Under the pieces are notes generated by a model. That model searched no databases, had not been told where the DNA came from, and saw only the letters and a program-made list of their open reading frames with translations. The translations under genes were made by a program, and so were the position numbers. Positions 59,767 to 64,000 of a DNA stretch of 64,000 bases are shown here, piece by piece (position 1 is the first letter of the stretch; every line of letters begins with the position of its first letter). The DNA comes from Zonotrichia leucophrys gambelii (taxonomy: Eukaryota > Chordata > Aves > Passeriformes > Passerellidae), in NCBI RefSeq assembly GCF_028769735.1, contig NC_088169.1, forward strand, positions 40,090,729-40,154,728, read 5' to 3'.

Positions 59767-62700
59767 ATTCTCATTTTTATAAACAGAAAAAAAGGATTTG
59801 GCAAATATGATTAGATTTTGTTAATGTTTTCGATGTGTGAAACATCAAATGAAATAAGCCAGGTACCAGAGCATCCCAGAAAAAAGCAGGGACTCTTCAT
59901 CAGATGAATAGTGGGATGATTTGTTATACTCTGTCCTCAAGCACAGACCATTAATGCTGGCAGCAGAACTCCTTCAGAATCCTTACAGGTTCTCAGGAGG
60001 GCTCAGGACACTCAAAAAACCTGGAATTTCTTGCAAATTTACCGAAGCACTTTGCTGCCCATGTTCTGTCTCAGCTAGAAGTTTAATGACTAAATTTTCC
60101 TTTCCCCTTTGCATGGGTTCAAATTGTAGGGTTTTGTGTTCATTTCATTGGGTGAAGTTGCCAGGTAGCTCCCCCACTGACTCGTGCCAGTGCCACATGC
60201 CACAGCAGGATCGAGCTGGGAGCTCTCTGCAGCTCTCCATGTGGATAAGGCAGATGTAAACTTAGTGCTGGTCCCAGATCCTGAACTGAATATCTGCTGA
60301 CTTTGTCATCCATGTTTCTCATGCCCATCAGGAACACAGAGCTCCTGCATCTCAGCAGCCTCAGAGTGACTGACATTACAGGAGTACTTTGGAAATACAC
60401 TTCCCATTTAATCTCTGTTTAAATTGATTCCAGTTTTGTGACTGACATGGTGTGAAAAGTAGTTGTCGTTGTCACAATGATTTTAATGACACATAAATAT
60501 TTTCTGCCATCAAGTAGAGCACAATAATCCATCATTAAGAGATATTGCCATCTGGCTATCACATGGCATGAAATACATCCTCTAATAACTTGGCCTACCT
60601 TAGGATCAGTCAGGACTGAAAAAATTCCCACCTTAGAGCCCAGACCTAAAACCTGGAGAGTAACCTGAGACTTAAATGCAAGTGAAGGAGGGCAAGTAGA
60701 TCTAGAAACATGCCACTTCCTGTACCTCACACATTTTTTACAGGGAAAAAGAGAGTTGTGCTTTTAGCAAAGCAATATAGAGACTGATTTGGGTAGATTT
60801 GCTCCAGTTGTGGTCATAAATGGCCTGCTGTGACCTGCCAGACCTCCTGAGCTGCCTGGTGGGTGGCTTGAGAGAAGGGATGATTTATGATTTATACCCA
60901 AGGTGTTTAGTTGAAATCAGCTGGTTTAATTAGGAAATCTTGGCTAATCAAGGGTATTTGAAATGAAGTGAGCTCAGGATGGTCACAGAAACGTTTCAGC
61001 CTGCAGATCTAACTGGAATGTAGTCTCTCACTTACCATGTTTGGGAGCAAAGCCCCCCAGCCTGGCCTCGCAGGGCACAGCCACAACTGGACGAGGACCC
61101 AAATTCAGATTCTGTGAAACAATATTGGTTTTACGAATTTAACAAATGCTAAATATTCTCAAAGGGGAAATATTTACCAATATACCTATTGGACTAAAAA
61201 CTGGGTCGACACACCCATATTCCTCCCTATGCTAATGATCCAAGTGACTATAAAGGAACTTGGCTAACAAAACACACCACACTCACAGATAAGCCCACAG
61301 GCCAGTTATGCTTGACAAAAATACTTTTGACAAGGAGGTATAATTCATTGTTTAGAATCACTGAAATGTATTTTATAACTGTTATTCTCTGGCATTCACC
61401 CCAAAGGAGTAGCTGTGCTGCTTATCCAGCTGCTGAAGGCATAAGGAAGGCATCCACTACAGATACAAAAGAAGTGAAAAATTTTGTAATTTTTAAAAAT
61501 ATGTCTATATCACACAGGAATTCCTTACATTTATGTCATGTTAACTTGGTATTTCCTATCTATATTTTTAGCTTCACTTTCCAAATTTCAATCCCATTCA
61601 AATAACTTCATCTCAGACCTTGTTTTTTCCTTCAAAAACTCACTGCCATATGGAGGAAACATTAAAATTATTGGATCCAAAGTAAAAACAAAAGCAGCTT
61701 AGTGTTAGTGCAAGAGGCTTAAATCAAGATAATTAGACCTAAGTTAAACTGAAAGTAAAAATGACAAATAATTTTGGCTAGACGTAGACCACACAAAGCA
61801 GAAAGTCATTGTCAGGCATGGTGGAAGCACAGAGTCTTCAAAAAAAGATCATCATCTTCAGAAATAGTGAAATCAACTTCCAAGAGAAATCCATGCTCTA
61901 AGCAGACAAGAAGAATGTCTAGCAGGAGTAATTTTGAGAAGAGGCTGCCTTCCAGAGTTCCACCAGGGTATCACTCACTGCCACGCAACCAAGTGATTGC
62001 CAACCACTTTGGGAAGAAGGTCAGTGGTGTTTTCAGCATGGACAGGACCCGGGATAATCCTTCTGCAGCCCAGCTTTCCTCTCCTGTTTGTTATTTTAAT
62101 GCCTTGGTTTGTACTTAATGCTGCTGTGAGTGACAGCTACTCTGACAGCCGCCTGTGCATCTCCCGATAACGACGGCTGGCCTCATTAACCACTGTGGCA
62201 TTGGGATATTCAGAAGTAGCCTTCAGTTGTTCAGTTTTTAACAGAATAGTTGAAAATGAGATTGCTACACTTGGTGACCATAGTATGAATTCAGTCTTTT
62301 CCGTGTATAAAAATCTTGCCAGTGTTCATTGCCAGGAATAAACCTGGCCCCTCAGAAATGCCAAATTTGGGTATTTAATTTGTACGGATTCACTGATAGC
62401 AATCTGTGATTCTCCACCACAACCTTCCATGCTGCTTCCCAAAGACCACCAGGTGTTGATTGCTAAGATGGACCTGCAAGTTCTACCTGAAATTTAGACA
62501 GCAGTTCCTGTCACAATGAACAACATCTAATGGAGAGGAGGAAAAAACCCCAACAAACACCTGACCAATTTGTTGAGCTGCCAGGGCAGGCAGTGAGATG
62601 ATGGAATAAATGGCCCAAAGTTATAATGAAAGCAGTGGGTAATAATTATTTGTTTAATAATTATTGTTCTCTAATTTGTTAGTCCTATCCAATCTCTTTT

Positions 62701-63253
62701 ACTCCAGCTGTGGATGTTGCCACTGCTCATAAGACACGGAGACAAATACCTGCTTCTTTCTATGCCTTCACTACCCTATTGAAGCTGTGCTAAAAAGTAA
62801 AAGAGAAAGAAATGTTTGCACCCACACAAATAAATGTGAAGGGCTGGAACATGTCCATACCAAACTGGACCCTCTGGCTTGTGTAGCATCTGCACACAAG
62901 CCATCTCCTTTTGCCTTTCACTCCAGACAGCCTAGATTTTCTTTTGAAGCTTAACTGTGGTAAATACAGCCCTTATTATTGGTTCCTACAAACCTTTTAA
63001 GAGCATATTTATTTGTTCTTCCATGAACAACTTCTGGTGTGACAAGCCCAGACTTAGATGCATTTCTGCTATATACCATATATGAACTAGCAGTGCTGCA
63101 GCTTTATCTGTATTTGCTCAGGGTGTGAGATTCAAAGTTGAGTGAAACTGCAAGACGGAGTATTTGTCCTTCCTGTCATCTATTTGCAGCCCAAGAACTT
63201 TGCATTTTTCATTAAATTTCTGTTTCCTACTTATCTCCTTTTTTGGGGGTTTA

Positions 63254-63288
63254 AGCTTTTGTTTGTTTGTTTGTTTGTTTTTTTTACA
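63254..63288. repeat. (GTTT)n microsatellite
   Basis: Five GTTT-type repeats running into a T tract. Confidence 0.9.
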
Positions 63289-64000
63289 TCAAACTCTAGG
63301 GGTTTCTGATGGGTATTTATATGAACATTGTGCAGTTGGAGCAATGAGAAGTGTATTTCTGCATCAAAATACATGGTAGGTGGCTTGCTCAGGTTGTTTT
63401 ACCAGCAATTCTCTGAAGTGTCAGGGATGAGTGGGACAGGAGACAGTGTCCCATGCAACAAAACCGAGATTGCAAGTTCTGTCCCATTCTGTGCAGCAAC
63501 GGACCTTCACAAACCTGTTGGTAAAACTGTTTCAAAGGACAGAAAGATAGACACAGTAACCTCAACATAATACACTGGTCAAGAAAAACTCTGGGGATTT
63601 AGTAATATTCTTAATCTGCCTACATTTGTCTGCTAGTCTTGGTCTATTCAGAAATTCAGTTCTGGATCCAAGATGTCTCTTCCAGAAAAAAACCCCACTT
63701 GAAACAGGTAACAGACTAACAGAAAAGACTTGAGTTTAATAAACCATCATTTTCCTGGTGCATAGGTCAATTCTTTGTTTGGGCTCTGCCCCCTGGGTGT
63801 GGATATTGTCCTTCTTGAAAGGAAGGAAGCCTCTCTCTAATTTTTATCCTGTGTTATGACTGTGTTACTACAGTCACCCAGCTTTCTGGGATAGACAGCA
63901 AATTTAAGGCCACCTGCTGTTTCTCCTTTGCCTTGCCCTCCACCTGCCTTGGGGCTGCCCTGATGTGACATCCTGCAGCAGGAGAACGCGTATGATTTAG

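Larger units (their letters stand above)
58981..64000. other. gene-poor AT-rich stretch
   Basis: No gene recognised. It includes a perfect hairpin (59665-59696), a 16-bp tandem duplication (59735-59766) and a GTTT repeat (63254-63288). A 114-aa frame at 61774-62118 is discussed under rejected items. Confidence 0.5.

Noticed and set aside
61774..62118. 114-aa Arg/Ser-rich plus frame with a donor-like AAG|GTCAGT at 62019
   Set aside because: It lacks an ATG start and any pyrimidine-tract acceptor, and the protein is not recognised; basic composition alone is weak evidence.

Overview
This is vertebrate nuclear DNA, most likely from a bird. The best evidence is six fragments of CR1 LINE 3' ends, the dominant interspersed repeat of avian genomes, with their typical CACAGAATGG / ATTCTGTGATTCTATG termini, plus one long-terminal-repeat-like element whose end resembles songbird endogenous retrovirus LTRs. 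No recognisable protein family, tRNA, rRNA, CRISPR array or bacterial-style operon is present. Most of the window is AT-rich intergenic or intronic sequence with short non-coding reading frames. Layout: (1) 1-16.5 kb is AT-rich and carries two CR1 fragments, a possible CTCF-like site and a few exon-like segments that cannot be confirmed. (2) 16.5-25.2 kb is the most structured part: AT-rich blocks that look like conserved regulatory DNA, three GC/CpG-rich islands (about 17.1, 21.0-21.4 and 24.7-25.2 kb), a GC-rich 11/12-bp minisatellite, a palindromic MITE-like repeat, a strong CTCF-type motif at 24753-24766 and two island-associated 5' splice-site-like sequences. This suggests promoters or a regulatory domain of a neighbouring gene, but no coding exon was recognised. 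(3) 25.2-44.8 kb is a gene-poor AT-rich stretch interrupted at 32.3-33.1 kb by a GC-rich patch with a higher-order 50/40/43-bp minisatellite. (4) 48.5-51.8 kb holds the best gene candidate. A CpG-island promoter with two CCAAT boxes 32 bp apart and a palindromic CRE faces the minus strand. It is followed by an ATG-initiated exon with a mitochondrial-presequence-like start, a 102-nt splice-flanked exon encoding one transmembrane helix, and a short last exon with an AATAAA signal and GT-rich downstream element. The exact exon chain between the first and the transmembrane exon could not be closed in frame. (5) 51.8-64 kb is gene-poor, with the youngest-looking CR1 (53.1-53.4 kb) and a solo LTR-like element (58.7-59.0 kb). 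The longest open frames in the window lie in tandem or low-complexity repeats and are not treated as genes. Coordinates of repeats and motifs were read directly; functional statements about the candidate gene and regulatory blocks are inference.
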